A DNA stretch of 64,000 nucleotides. It comes from Kutzneria chonburiensis. GTDB taxonomy: Bacteria > Actinomycetota > Actinomycetes > Mycobacteriales > Pseudonocardiaceae. A program made the position numbers and the translations under genes. Below the pieces are notes generated by a model that saw only the letters and a list, made by a program, of their open reading frames with translations, made no database searches and had not been told where the DNA came from. The stretch is from contig NZ_CP097263.1 of assembly GCF_028622115.1 (NCBI RefSeq), positions 10,117,501-10,181,500 of the forward strand, given 5' to 3'. Below, piece after piece: positions 25,462 through 34,494 of this stretch. How positions within the stretch are numbered: the stretch's first letter is position 1; every line of letters starts with the position of its first letter.

Positions 25462-26232
25462 ATGTCGGTCACCGTGGAACGTCGTGAGCACCTGATGCTG
25501 ATCGGGCTGGACCGGGCGGCCAAACGCAACTCGTTCACCACCGACATGCTGGCCGAGCTGGCCGCGGCCTACGGAGAGCTGGAGCGCGACCCGGACGCGT
25601 GGGTCGGCGTGCTGTTCGCGCACGGCGACCACTTCACCGCCGGCCTCGACCTCGCCCAGGTCGCGCCCACCCTGACCGGCGGCGGGCTGCCGCTGGCCGA
25701 GGGCTCCGTCGACCCGTGGGGCGTGTCCGGTCCCGTGCGCACCAAGCCCGTCGTCGCCGCCGCGCAGGGCTGGTGCCTGACCCTGGGCATCGAGCTGCTG
25801 CTCGCCTCCGACGTACGGGTGGCCGCCGAAGGCACGCGGTTCGCGCAGATCGAGATCCAGCGCGGCATCTACCCGTTCGGCGGGGCGACCGTGCGGATGC
25901 CGCAGGTCGCCGGCTGGGGCAACGCCATGCGGTGGCTGCTCACCGGGGACGAGTTCGACGCCGCCGAGGCGTACCGGATCGGCCTCGTGCAGGAGGTTGT
26001 GCCGCTCGGCCAGCAGGTCGACCGGGCCATCGAGCTCGCCGGCCGGATCGCCGCCCAGGCCCCGCTCGGCGTCCGGGCGACCTTGGCCTCCGCCCGTGCT
26101 TCCCTCGACGACCCGTCCGGCGCTTTGTCCCGGCTCGCCGACGACCTTCAGCCGCTGTTGGCCAGCGCCGACGCCGCCGAGGGCGTGCGGTCCTTCGTCG
26201 AGCGACGCTCGGCTGTTTTCACAGGGAAGTAG
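25462..26232 (+). CDS. crotonase/enoyl-CoA hydratase family protein
   Basis: The 256-residue protein begins at ATG 25462 behind GGAGGG. It has the oxyanion segments HGDHFTAGLDL and GWCLTLGIELLLASDVRVA and the helix FAQIEIQRGIYPFGGA. It is distinct from the crotonase at 15940. Its position opposite an epoxide hydrolase suggests degradation of an unsaturated or oxygenated acid; the substrate is unknown. Its end overlaps the convergent rhomboid gene by 14 bp. Confidence 0.88.
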   Translation: MSVTVERREHLMLIGLDRAAKRNSFTTDMLAELAAAYGELERDPDAWVGVLFAHGDHFTAGLDLAQVAPTLTGGGLPLAEGSVDPWGVSGPVRTKPVVAAAQGWCLTLGIELLLASDVRVAAEGTRFAQIEIQRGIYPFGGATVRMPQVAGWGNAMRWLLTGDEFDAAEAYRIGLVQEVVPLGQQVDRAIELAGRIAAQAPLGVRATLASARASLDDPSGALSRLADDLQPLLASADAAEGVRSFVERRSAVFTGK

Positions 26233-26848
26233 CGTCCAGGCTCGGCGTGGCCGGATCCACCTGCTTCGGCCGGCGCTCGCGGAACACCCAGCCGCCCAGG
26301 ATGCCCGCGAGGAAGCCGAACAGGTGGCCCTGCCAGCTCACGCCCGGCGTGCCCGGCACGATCACCGAGAACTGGTAGGCGAAGGACAGCGCCATCACCA
26401 GGCCGATCACGATGTCGATGCCGTGCCGGTCGAACAGGCCGCGGACCATGATGTAGCCGAAGTAGCCGAACACCACGCCGCTCGCGCCCGCCGTCACCGT
26501 GCCCGGCGCCGAGGTCAGCCAGGCGCCGAGGCCGCTCACCACGATGATCACGAGCGTCACGCTGATGAACTTGCGCACCCCGCGGAACGCCGCCAGGAAG
26601 CCGAAGATGAACAGCGGGCCCGAGTTGCCCTCGATGTGGTCCCAGCCGTAGTGCAGGAACGGGGCCGTGAACACCTCCGGCAGCGACAGCGGATTCCAGG
26701 CCTGCACGCCGAACGAGTAGCTCAGCTGGTAGCCCAGCAGCGCGTTGACCACCTGGATCCCCCAGATCGCCGCCAGCGCCGTCACCATCACCCAGAACGC
26801 CCGCCGCGCCTCGGCCAGTACCGCCTCGGCGCTCATCTGCTCGGCCAC
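26219..26848 (-). CDS. rhomboid-family intramembrane serine protease
   Basis: The 209-residue protein has six membrane helices. It carries the catalytic Ser in GASGVVFGYFG and the catalytic His in QGHLFGFLAGILGG; HYGWDHIEGN supplies the loop of this clade. It cleaves membrane protein helices within the bilayer. GTG 26848 is chosen because TATTCT lies six bases upstream; the frame runs on to 26911. Confidence 0.92.
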   Translation of the reverse strand: MAEQMSAEAVLAEARRAFWVMVTALAAIWGIQVVNALLGYQLSYSFGVQAWNPLSLPEVFTAPFLHYGWDHIEGNSGPLFIFGFLAAFRGVRKFISVTLVIIVVSGLGAWLTSAPGTVTAGASGVVFGYFGYIMVRGLFDRHGIDIVIGLVMALSFAYQFSVIVPGTPGVSWQGHLFGFLAGILGGWVFRERRPKQVDPATPSLDATSL

Positions 26849-27149
26849 GGCCGGAGAATAGCCCGGTTCCTGCCGGTTCGTGGGGCGGTTTCGTGGTTCG
26901 GCACGAGCCACGGCTCCGCGCTTGCCGGTCGCGTCGGCCGGGGATCGGCTCGAGTTTTAGGCCGGACATCGCAATTGTGTTCCTCTTCTCGTCACCTGCG
27001 TAAACGGGTGGTATTCCCAGCTCATGACGACCGGTGAAACCGTCGAACTTCGTTGCCGGCCGGTTGACGCGCTGCTAGCCTCCGATTGCGGTTCACGAAA
27101 TGCGATCATGCTGGCCCGCGCCGGGGGAACGGGCGACGCGTGTTTCCGT

Positions 27150-28534
27150 GTGGAATTCGGCCATGGCCTCGAGGCGCCCGCCGCGGTGTTGACCGCCGGC
27201 GCTGGATTACTGCTCGGTGGGGTGGCGCCGGCCGCCCGGTCGGCGAATCAGTGCACATTCACCGACGGTGAATGGACCCGCTGCATTCAGGTCACGGTGA
27301 GTATGCCGGCGGCGCCGGCCGTGGGCGCGACGGCGCCGATCACCGTAGCGATCAACAGCCAGGTGGACCTGGCGGCGGCTGCCACCTCAGGGGCAACGAC
27401 CCGAACTTCCGGTCGGTCGTGGTGCACGAGCTCGGGCACGCGGTGATGGACGAGGCGTACAAGGACAATTTCCCCGCCGCGCCGAACTGCTTCCCGACGC
27501 ACTTCATCCAGGCCGTCTCCTCCGCCGGCTGCGCCTGGACCGAGGGATTCGCCGACTGGTACCAGGCCGCGGTGTACGCCGATCCCGAATACGCCGGCGA
27601 CGGATTCACCGTCGGCCTGGAAGGGCCGACCTGGGGCACGCCGGACTGGGATAATGGCGACGCCGTCGAGGGCCGGGTGGCCGGCGCGATGAACGACATC
27701 GCCGATTCCGCGGCCGAACCGTATTGGGACAATTACGGTGAGGGTGCGCCGGGGCATCTGTGGGACACGTTCCTCAACCATCGGTCCGCCACCTTCCACG
27801 ATTTCTGGAACCAGCGGGGAACCGACAATTTCGACGTGTCCGACGGGCCGCTGGGCAGCCTGTTTCAGAACACCATCGACTACGGCTTCCGCAATCCGCT
27901 CGCCGACAACCAGTCGCTGACCCGGCCGGATCCGCTGACCCCGCACAACTACCATTTCACGACCACGACCGTGTTCTGGCCGGTGGTGGCGCTGCGGCCA
28001 CCGGCCGGGGCCGACTACGACCTGTTCCTGTACGGCGATCGCCCGCAGACCCAGCTGCTGGCGGCGAGCCAGCTCGGCGCCGGCACGACCGACTTCGTCG
28101 CCGTCGACTCCAACCGCCGGCCGTTGGGCGACTACTACCCGCAGGTGCGAGCGATCAGCGGGCACGGGCCGTACCAGATCGAGCTCGCTCAGGGCGCCAG
28201 TCAGCTGCCGGCCGCGTCGAGCGCCACGATTCCCATGGGCGCCAACGATGTCGTGGCCGTGCGGGACGTCTGCGGTGTGACGGCGGGCTCGACCGTGACG
28301 CTGACCGTGACCCCGTCGGATCCCGGCCAGGACGCCGAGCTGTTCCTGATGGGCTCCGATCCGGCCCAGCCCAGCACGTTCGTGCAGCCGCGGTCGGCCA
28401 GCGTCGCGCAGGCCGCCGGCGCGGGGCCGGGCCAGCCGGAGTCGTTGACCTACACCGCGACCTCGGCCGGTTGCTTCGGTGCCGTGGTCGTGAACAAGGG
28501 CGGGGTCGGCACATACACCCTGACCCGATCCTGA
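27150..28534 (+). pseudogene. secreted zinc metallopeptidase-like protein, frameshifted
   Basis: The first frame carries a secretion signal (AAVLTAGAGLLLGGVAPAARSA) and about 60 residues of mature protein, then runs to a stop at 27446. The active-site part lies in another frame, from about 27385 to 28534: VVVHELGHAVMDEAY is a zincin HExxH site, followed by Trp- and Gly-rich catalytic sequence and two beta-rich C-terminal domains. Adding one G in the run TCAGGGGCAAC near 27390 joins the frames without loss. If intact, a 460-residue exported metalloprotease would result. The exact start is uncertain (an ATG at 27108 is possible). Confidence 0.7.
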
Positions 28535-28539
28535 CCGAT

Positions 28540-28567
28540 GTCCGGGGCCGCTTCGGCGGCCCCGGAC
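28540..28567 (+). terminator. TTCG-loop hairpin terminator
   Basis: GTCCGGGGCCGC pairs perfectly with GCGGCCCCGGAC around TTCG, six bases past the metallopeptidase stop. There is no T tract. Confidence 0.8.
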
Positions 28568-28587
28568 CCTTGGGGTGCAACCGAGCC

Positions 28588-29352
28588 ATGAGTTCACACC
28601 GTCCCCGCCCTGTGCGCAGACGTGTTGTCCCGGTGCTGGTCGCGGCGGTGCTGGCCGCCGGCTGCCAGGGGCCGTCGGCTGATCCGCCGTCCGGCGGGCT
28701 CGCGTTGCGGGTGGAGCAACTTCCCGGCGGGCCCCTGCCGGCCGGGGAGATCTCCCTGCCTCGATATGTCTTGTACGCCGACGGCACGCTGATCGCGGCC
28801 GACGGCACGGAGGGCGGGCTCCCGGTCGCGAAGACGTACCACCTCACCGCGGCGGCGTTCCGACGCATGTACGACCGGGCGGCGTCGGCCGGATTGGCCG
28901 AGGCGCATGACTACGACCGGCAAGCTCCGGACGCGCCGACGCTGGTCATCACGTTGGTCACCAGCACCGGTCGATCCCGAACCCGCGTCACCGCGCCGGA
29001 TCCGGAGGCTTCGGGGGCGGCCGGTGACGCCGTCCGGGCAGTGGCCTTCAGCCCCACCAACCTCACAGCCTCGGACCTGACCGGCACGCCCAGCCGCTAC
29101 GCCCCCACCCAGGTCGCGGTGAACTCCGCTTACGCCACAGCCGGCACCACCGCCCCGGCGTGGCCGCTCGACGCCCTCGGCATCGGCGCGTCCGTTAACG
29201 GGGGCCACTGCGTCGACTACCCGGTCTCCAAGGTCGACGACCTCGCCCGCCACCGCCCGGCCGACGGCCGGTGGAGCAACGGTGGCGCCACCTACCAGGT
29301 GTTCTTCCGACCGCTGCTGCCCGACGAGGGCGACTGCGCAACCCTCAACTGA
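28588..29352 (+). CDS. putative lipoprotein
   Basis: The 254-residue protein has an Arg-rich start, a hydrophobic core and the lipobox VLAAGC, so it is probably anchored outside the membrane at Cys 26. The remainder is a soluble domain with two Cys near the end (GGHCVDYP, EGDCATLN) that may pair. I do not recognise a family. It ends 8 bp into the convergent gene at 29345. Confidence 0.78.
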   Translation: MSSHRPRPVRRRVVPVLVAAVLAAGCQGPSADPPSGGLALRVEQLPGGPLPAGEISLPRYVLYADGTLIAADGTEGGLPVAKTYHLTAAAFRRMYDRAASAGLAEAHDYDRQAPDAPTLVITLVTSTGRSRTRVTAPDPEASGAAGDAVRAVAFSPTNLTASDLTGTPSRYAPTQVAVNSAYATAGTTAPAWPLDALGIGASVNGGHCVDYPVSKVDDLARHRPADGRWSNGGATYQVFFRPLLPDEGDCATLN

Positions 29353-30010
29353 TCCAAGGACTTCCGACGGCGGCTCGCTCCGCGCTGCCACCGGGCGGCA
29401 GGCGGAGGACGTCGATCAGGGTCGGGTCCTCGTCGACGGAGTGGTGCAGGTGCCCGATCTTGCCGGTGGCGGGGTCGGCGGCGGAGGCGCCGATGAGCTG
29501 CCACAGGCCGTCATCCGCCTCATGGCTGACGTACAGCACGGGCTCGCGGTGTTCGAAGACCTCGCCGGTCTGGATGCAGTTGGTGCGTAGCAGCCAGTGC
29601 CGCATCCACCACGCCCGGCGATCACGCTCCATGACGTGATCGGCGACCCACCACATGAACGGCAGATCTTCATGGGCGCGGGCCTCGGTTGCGGTCAGGT
29701 CGGGACCGCCCTGCGGGACGTCCTCGAACGGCTCGTCGATCAGCGAGAAGGCATGGCCGCCCTCATGCTCGAAGACGACGGCGTGGATGGTGCCGCCGCC
29801 GGGGTTGCCGGCGCCGATACCCACGGACAGCCGGCCGACATGCGGATCCGATCCGGTCGTCCAACCGATCGCGTACGAAGCCAGTTCTCCGCCCGGCCCG
29901 ACGAATTCGCCGAAGGCCCGCCGGTCCATGCCGGTCGCGGTGCTCGTGGGCACCTCGACCAGCTTCCCCTCCACCACCTGGATGTCCACGCGCGCAGGGT
30001 AGTCGGTCAC
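29345..30010 (-). CDS. hypothetical cytoplasmic protein
   Basis: The 221-residue protein has no signal peptide or membrane segment. It is rich in Trp and His (MWWVADHVMERDRRAWWMRHWLLR) and acidic overall. GTG 30010 overlaps the stop of the PPOX-type gene as GTGA, so it is co-transcribed with a flavin/F420 enzyme. I see no catalytic motif and assign no function. Confidence 0.7.
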   Translation of the reverse strand: MTDYPARVDIQVVEGKLVEVPTSTATGMDRRAFGEFVGPGGELASYAIGWTTGSDPHVGRLSVGIGAGNPGGGTIHAVVFEHEGGHAFSLIDEPFEDVPQGGPDLTATEARAHEDLPFMWWVADHVMERDRRAWWMRHWLLRTNCIQTGEVFEHREPVLYVSHEADDGLWQLIGASAADPATGKIGHLHHSVDEDPTLIDVLRLPPGGSAERAAVGSPWIS

Positions 30011-30432
30011 GCGCGCAGCTTGGTCGGTTTCACGACAACGGCGGCGGCGAACAGGGCGGCGAACTTCTCGGGGGTGTCGAACAACGCGCCGATGCGCTCG
30101 GTGTACTTGGCCAGGTACGCCGGATGTCGGTCGGCGGTCGGCTGGTCGTGGACCTGGACGGCGGTGCCCTCGATGCTGACGACGTTGCGCCCGATGTCGG
30201 TGACGTCGAGGGCGAGACTGACCCGGGCGTTGGCGGCGATGTTGCGCAACTTCGCGGTGCCGGGCCGGCTGTAGAGCAGGAAGGTGCCGTCCTCGCGGAG
30301 CAGGTACCACACCGGCACGCTGGTCGGCTGCCCGTCCGGACGGACGGTGGTCAGCCAGGCGATCAGGTTGTGCCGCAGCCGGGCGTCGACCCGCTCCCGG
30401 TCGACGGGGGCCAGGTGTGCCGTGAGTTCCAT
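30007..30432 (-). CDS. PPOX-class (pyridoxamine oxidase-like) F420/FMN-dependent protein
   Basis: The 141-residue split-barrel protein has AWLTTVRPDGQPTSVPVWY and FLLYSRPGTAKLRNIAANARVSL, the usual PPOX blocks; actinobacterial forms mostly use F420. It would reduce or oxidise a small molecule, unknown which. TAGTGT lies seven bases before the ATG. It overlaps the hypothetical gene downstream by 4 bp. Confidence 0.86.
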   Translation of the reverse strand: MELTAHLAPVDRERVDARLRHNLIAWLTTVRPDGQPTSVPVWYLLREDGTFLLYSRPGTAKLRNIAANARVSLALDVTDIGRNVVSIEGTAVQVHDQPTADRHPAYLAKYTERIGALFDTPEKFAALFAAAVVVKPTKLRA

Positions 30433-30486
30433 GGCACCGACACTATGCGCGGGGTCTGACAATTCCCGGCGGCAACAGGAGGACCG

Positions 30487-30996
30487 GTGGACCGTGTGGC
30501 TGAGCTCGTCGCCCAGTTCGAGGCGACGCCGGACGGCGAGGACGACGGGCACACCAAGGTCGAGATCATCCTTGAGCTCGAGGACCTCCTGGACGACCCA
30601 CGCGCGCTGACCCTGTTCGCGACGGTGATCGCCGATCCGGCCGAGTACGACCTGGCCCGCATCGAGTGCATCAAGATCCTTCAGCTGCAACCGCCGACCG
30701 GATCCGACGACCGGCGTCGCATCGGCCGGATCATCGCCGCGGTCCTCGATCCCGAAGACGACTACCTGGTACGCCAGTACGCCGCCATGTCGCTCGGCCC
30801 CTACGCACAAGACCCGGCCGTGTTCGACGCGATCTCCGTCGCCGTCAACGACGACGACATCGACGTCCGGCACAACGCGCTGGAATCGGTGAGCGAAGCC
30901 GGGCCGGACGACCGCACGAGGGCGCTGCTCCAGCAGTTGACCGACGACCAGGAGCTGGGCAGCGCCGCGAAACGAGTCCTGGAGGAGTGGCGCTGA
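30487..30996 (+). CDS. HEAT-repeat protein
   Basis: The 169-residue acidic protein is built of about four paired helices with HEAT spacing (LVRQYAAMSLGPYA, DVRHNALESVSEAG, GSAAKRVLEEW). Such solenoids serve as binding scaffolds; small acidic ones are often immunity proteins, but no toxin is adjacent. GTG 30487 follows AGGAGGACC. Confidence 0.8.
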   Translation: MDRVAELVAQFEATPDGEDDGHTKVEIILELEDLLDDPRALTLFATVIADPAEYDLARIECIKILQLQPPTGSDDRRRIGRIIAAVLDPEDDYLVRQYAAMSLGPYAQDPAVFDAISVAVNDDDIDVRHNALESVSEAGPDDRTRALLQQLTDDQELGSAAKRVLEEWR

Positions 30997-32481
30997 TCAG
31001 CCGGCCAGGACCTCCGCGGCGGCCTGGCCGGTGACGCGGGTGGCCCCGTGCGTGGCGAGGTGGAACGCACCGCGGACGGGCCCGTCGGGCAGGCCCATCT
31101 CGACCACCCCGGCATCGGGCCGAGCGGCGAGGATACGGTCGAGGGCGGAGGTCATCCACGGGTGCCGATGAGCGTCCCGAACGACCAGCACGAGCGGACG
31201 ACCGGCGGCGGGGTCGAGGGCGATCTCGGCCAGCCGGGAGGAATCGGCCGGCGTGAAGGTCGCCACGGACGTTGCCGGCATCAGGACGGACAACGGCGCG
31301 CCGAGACCCCACGGCGTGGAGCGGTCGACGGCCTGGTTCATCTCGGGCCGGAACTCGACCACGTGCGGCGCGGACCCCAACGGCAGGGAACGCTCACCCG
31401 GGGCAACGGTGACGCGAATGGCCCGCCGAGCGGCCTCCAGACCAAGAACGGGATCGCTGGCGGAATCGTCGGACACGGTCCCGGTCCAGGAAGCGAGAGA
31501 CGCGACGCGACCGGCAGCCTCGCGAAGGCGGGACTCGGCCAGCGACCCGGACACGACGGCGTCGACCAGGGCATCCCGCAGGGCAGCCGCGGTCTCCTCG
31601 TCACACAGCCCGCCGCCCACGCACAACGCGTCGGCCCCGGCAGCGATGGCCAGCACAGCAGCGCCGGTGAGGCCCCAACGGTCGGAGACGGCCTTCATCT
31701 CCAACGCGTCGGTGACCAGAAGTCCGTCGAACCCCAGCTCGGTACGCAGCAGGTCGACGAGAATTCGCCGCGACAGCGTCGCCGGGAACTCCGTGTCGTA
31801 GGCCGGCACCATGAGATGCCCGCACATCACGGACTTCACGCCGGCCTCGAAAGCGGCCCGGAACGGCGGCAGCGCGACCTCGGCCATCTCCGCGGCCGAA
31901 GCGGGGATCTCGGGCAGCGCGAGGTGGGAGTCCACGCTGGTGTCGCCGTGCCCCGGGAAGTGCTTGACGCACGCGGCGACGCCGGCCGCCTGCAAGCCCC
32001 GGATCCACGCGGCGGTCTGCCGGGCGACCAGCGCGGGGTCGGCCCCGAAGGACCGCACGCCGATGACCGGGTTGTCGGGATTGGAGTTGACGTCCCCGCT
32101 GGGCGCGTAGTTCAGGTTGACGCCGACCGCCGCCAGGTCCCGCCCGAGGCCACGGGCCAGTTCGGCGGTGAGCTTCTCGTCGTCGATGACGCCGAGCGCG
32201 AGGTTGCCGGGGCGGGTGCTGCCGGTGGCGGCCTCCAGCCGCGTGACGTCGCCGGCCTCCTCGTCGATGGCGACGAGCACCTCGGGCCGGTGTTCGCGCA
32301 GCGACGCGGTCAACGCGGCGACCTGCTCGGCCGAGGTGATGTTGCGGGAGAACAGGACGACCCCGCCCAGGCCCTCGTCCAGCCGGCGGCGCAGCCAGTC
32401 CGGCGGCGTCGTGCCCTCGAAACCGGGCTGGAGCACGGCATCGGCCAGGCCGAGCAGTTCCGGGCTGCGCGCGATGGTCAC
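30997..32481 (-). CDS. GH3 beta-N-acetylglucosaminidase (NagZ-like)
   Basis: The 494-residue protein has the GH3 barrel with KHFPGHGDTSVDSH (the loop carrying the His/Asp acid-base pair of NagZ-type enzymes) and a nucleophile Asp in VTDALEMKAV. An alpha/beta C-terminal domain completes it. There is no signal peptide, so it is cytoplasmic and would release GlcNAc from imported chitin or wall fragments. GTG 32481 follows GAAGGTGGC. A DasR-like operator lies 18-33 bp upstream. Confidence 0.9.
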   Translation of the reverse strand: MTIARSPELLGLADAVLQPGFEGTTPPDWLRRRLDEGLGGVVLFSRNITSAEQVAALTASLREHRPEVLVAIDEEAGDVTRLEAATGSTRPGNLALGVIDDEKLTAELARGLGRDLAAVGVNLNYAPSGDVNSNPDNPVIGVRSFGADPALVARQTAAWIRGLQAAGVAACVKHFPGHGDTSVDSHLALPEIPASAAEMAEVALPPFRAAFEAGVKSVMCGHLMVPAYDTEFPATLSRRILVDLLRTELGFDGLLVTDALEMKAVSDRWGLTGAAVLAIAAGADALCVGGGLCDEETAAALRDALVDAVVSGSLAESRLREAAGRVASLASWTGTVSDDSASDPVLGLEAARRAIRVTVAPGERSLPLGSAPHVVEFRPEMNQAVDRSTPWGLGAPLSVLMPATSVATFTPADSSRLAEIALDPAAGRPLVLVVRDAHRHPWMTSALDRILAARPDAGVVEMGLPDGPVRGAFHLATHGATRVTGQAAAEVLAG

Positions 32482-32498
32482 CGGTCGCCACCTTCTCC

Positions 32499-32514
32499 AT
32501 TGGACTAGACCAAT
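32499..32514. promoter_or_regulatory. DasR-like operator (dre) in front of the GH3 gene
   Basis: ATTGGACTAGACCAAT is a nearly perfect palindrome matching the core of the DasR element (TGGTCTAGACCA) with one change. It lies 18-33 bp before the GH3 start, a position that would block initiation. Confidence 0.75.
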
Positions 32515-32585
32515 AATCGGCCAGACTTCCATAGTGAGACTGGCCCGTCAACAACACGACTGCCCACGCCCCGTAGCCTGGGCCG

Positions 32586-33524
32586 GTGATCAGAACGGCC
32601 CTGCGCGGGTGCGCACTGCTGCTAGCTGCCCTCGTCATCGCCGGGTGCGGCGAAGCCGGCGTGCCGGAATCGGCGCTGCCACCGATCACCGCGAGCATGC
32701 AGGACATGAAGAGCACGAGCCCGTCGGCCACCACGACGACCACGACCACGACCACCGCCGCCACGCCGACCTGCCCCGCGCCGGGCACGGACTTCGACTG
32801 CGACCTGCGCCAGCGCATCCAGAAGGCGCAGCAGTACGTCACCACCCGCCCCGGCACGACCGGCATCGTGCTGCGCGACCGGCAGACCGGGCAGGTGTGG
32901 CGCAACGACAAGGCCGGCGACCTGGTCTGGACCGCGTCGACGATCAAGCTGGCCATGACGGTCAACCTGTTCCTACGGGACAAAGCCGGCCAGATCACGC
33001 TGACCACGGACGACCGCAACCTGATCCAGCGGATGCTCAACAGCTCCGACGACAAGGCCGCCGACTCGCTGTGGTTCAAGTACGCCGGCGCCGACCACAT
33101 GGCCTTCAACAACGCCTTTCCCGACTACGGCATGAAGACGATCCAGCCGCAGAAGGGCTTCAGCAACTTCTACCCCTACTGGGGCTTCCAGAAGTGCGCG
33201 CCGGACGACCTCGACGCACTGATCAACTACGTGCTGACCAAGGCGCCGGCCGACACCCGCGACTACATCGTCAACCAGCTGCGCGCGGTCGCCCCCAACC
33301 AGCAGTGGGGCGTGTGGGCGGCCGGACCGGCGGCGCAGCCCGGCAACAAGGACGGCTGGTCGGAGGAGCAGGGCGGCTGGGTGATGAACTCGGTCGGCTT
33401 CGTCGGCCCCGGCGCCAGGTACACGCTGGCCATCATGAACAGCCTGAACGGCCAGGGCGGCTACGACCAGGGCCAGGAGACCGACAGCCAGGTTGCCAAG
33501 ATCCTGTTCGGCGGCCGCTTCTGA
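32586..33524 (+). CDS. lipoprotein serine hydrolase, class A beta-lactamase-like fold
   Basis: The 312-residue protein has a lipobox (LVIAGC), then a low-complexity linker of nine Thr in a row. The penicillin-recognising fold follows: STIKLAM (SxxK) at about residue 119 and SSDDKAAD in the SDN place. The KTG motif is not clear (NKDGW is nearby). Such proteins are beta-lactamases, wall peptidases or non-catalytic relatives. TAGCCT six bases before the GTG indicates a leaderless transcript. It diverges from the GH3 gene. Confidence 0.85.
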   Translation: MIRTALRGCALLLAALVIAGCGEAGVPESALPPITASMQDMKSTSPSATTTTTTTTTAATPTCPAPGTDFDCDLRQRIQKAQQYVTTRPGTTGIVLRDRQTGQVWRNDKAGDLVWTASTIKLAMTVNLFLRDKAGQITLTTDDRNLIQRMLNSSDDKAADSLWFKYAGADHMAFNNAFPDYGMKTIQPQKGFSNFYPYWGFQKCAPDDLDALINYVLTKAPADTRDYIVNQLRAVAPNQQWGVWAAGPAAQPGNKDGWSEEQGGWVMNSVGFVGPGARYTLAIMNSLNGQGGYDQGQETDSQVAKILFGGRF

Positions 33525-33533
33525 CGGTCCGTG

Positions 33534-34484
33534 CTAACTATGGCTCGACTCCCACCACGCGGCGTACACGGGGTGGTCGTGCACCAGGGTCTGGTAGCGC
33601 TTGACCACCTTGGCGTGCACCAGATCGGCCAGCCCGGCCACCGCGGAGGTCGGCCGCCACACCAGCTGCATGGTGCGCTGCAACGGGTTTCCCACCAGCG
33701 GCCGCAACACCATGCCCGGCACCGTCACGGCCGACGGGTAGAACGCGGCGATGGCGTGTCCACATCGGACCATCATGGCCGCGGTGGCCATGTCCGCGCC
33801 GCGGTGGCGGCAGCGCGGCGTGAAACCGGCTTCCTCGCAGGCCAGCCGTAACGACGTGGTCAGCCCGGACAGCTTCTCGTTGGGCAGCACCCAGTCCTCG
33901 TCGGCTAGGTCGGACAGCCGCAGCGCCATCCGGTCGGCCAGCCGGTGCGAGGCCGACAGACCGATGTAGGCGGTCTCGTTGACCAGGTTGCGGGTGCGCA
34001 GCCCGTCCGGCGGCTGGATCGGCACGGACGGCTGCTGCGCGTACACCGCGATGTCGAAGTCGGACGCCTGCAACACCTCGTTCAACGTCTCCGGCGTGTG
34101 CGCGAGCTGCGTCACCTGCTCCCGGTCGGGCAGCAACTCGCGGACGGCGCCGGCCAGCATCGGGGTGATCGGACCGAGCGGCCCGCACACCCGGATGGCG
34201 GCCGGCGGCTCGTCGCGCACCGCGAGCACCCGTGTGCTCTCCACCAGGTCGTCGAACTGGGCCAGCACGTCACGGGCCCGGGCCACCACGTGCTGGCCCA
34301 GGTCGGTGAGCGCGACCCCGCTGGGCGTGCGCCGGAACAGCGCCCCGCCGAGCTCCTGCTCGATCCGCTGCACCTGCGCGGTCAGGCCGGACTGGGCGAT
34401 CCGCAGCTGCGCCGCGGCCCGGCTGATGCTGCCGGCGTCGGCCACCGACTGGATCACCTGGAGATGTCGCAACTCGACCTGCAT
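33534..34484 (-). CDS. LysR-family transcriptional regulator (candidate pathway regulator)
   Basis: The 316-residue protein has the N-terminal LysR helix-turn-helix (LRHLQVIQSVADAGSISRAAAQL) and a full effector domain. It is the last gene of the flavodoxin-MFS-LysR operon that diverges from the biosynthetic operon at 36925. ATG 34484 follows GAGGAG, 10 bp after the MFS stop. An ATAAC-N6-GTTAT box at 36825-36840 in the shared promoter region is a candidate binding site. I infer control of the cluster. Confidence 0.9.
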   Translation of the reverse strand: MQVELRHLQVIQSVADAGSISRAAAQLRIAQSGLTAQVQRIEQELGGALFRRTPSGVALTDLGQHVVARARDVLAQFDDLVESTRVLAVRDEPPAAIRVCGPLGPITPMLAGAVRELLPDREQVTQLAHTPETLNEVLQASDFDIAVYAQQPSVPIQPPDGLRTRNLVNETAYIGLSASHRLADRMALRLSDLADEDWVLPNEKLSGLTTSLRLACEEAGFTPRCRHRGADMATAAMMVRCGHAIAAFYPSAVTVPGMVLRPLVGNPLQRTMQLVWRPTSAVAGLADLVHAKVVKRYQTLVHDHPVYAAWWESSHS

Positions 34485-34494
34485 CGTCTGCTCC

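Noticed and set aside
27164-27193. ATG at 27164 as the metallopeptidase start
   Set aside because: That frame stops after nine codons; the signal peptide lies in the frame of GTG 27150.
32735-32765. ACC/ACG repeat as a microsatellite or CRISPR-like repeat
   Set aside because: It encodes a poly-Thr linker of a lipoprotein in frame. No CRISPR array is present in the window.
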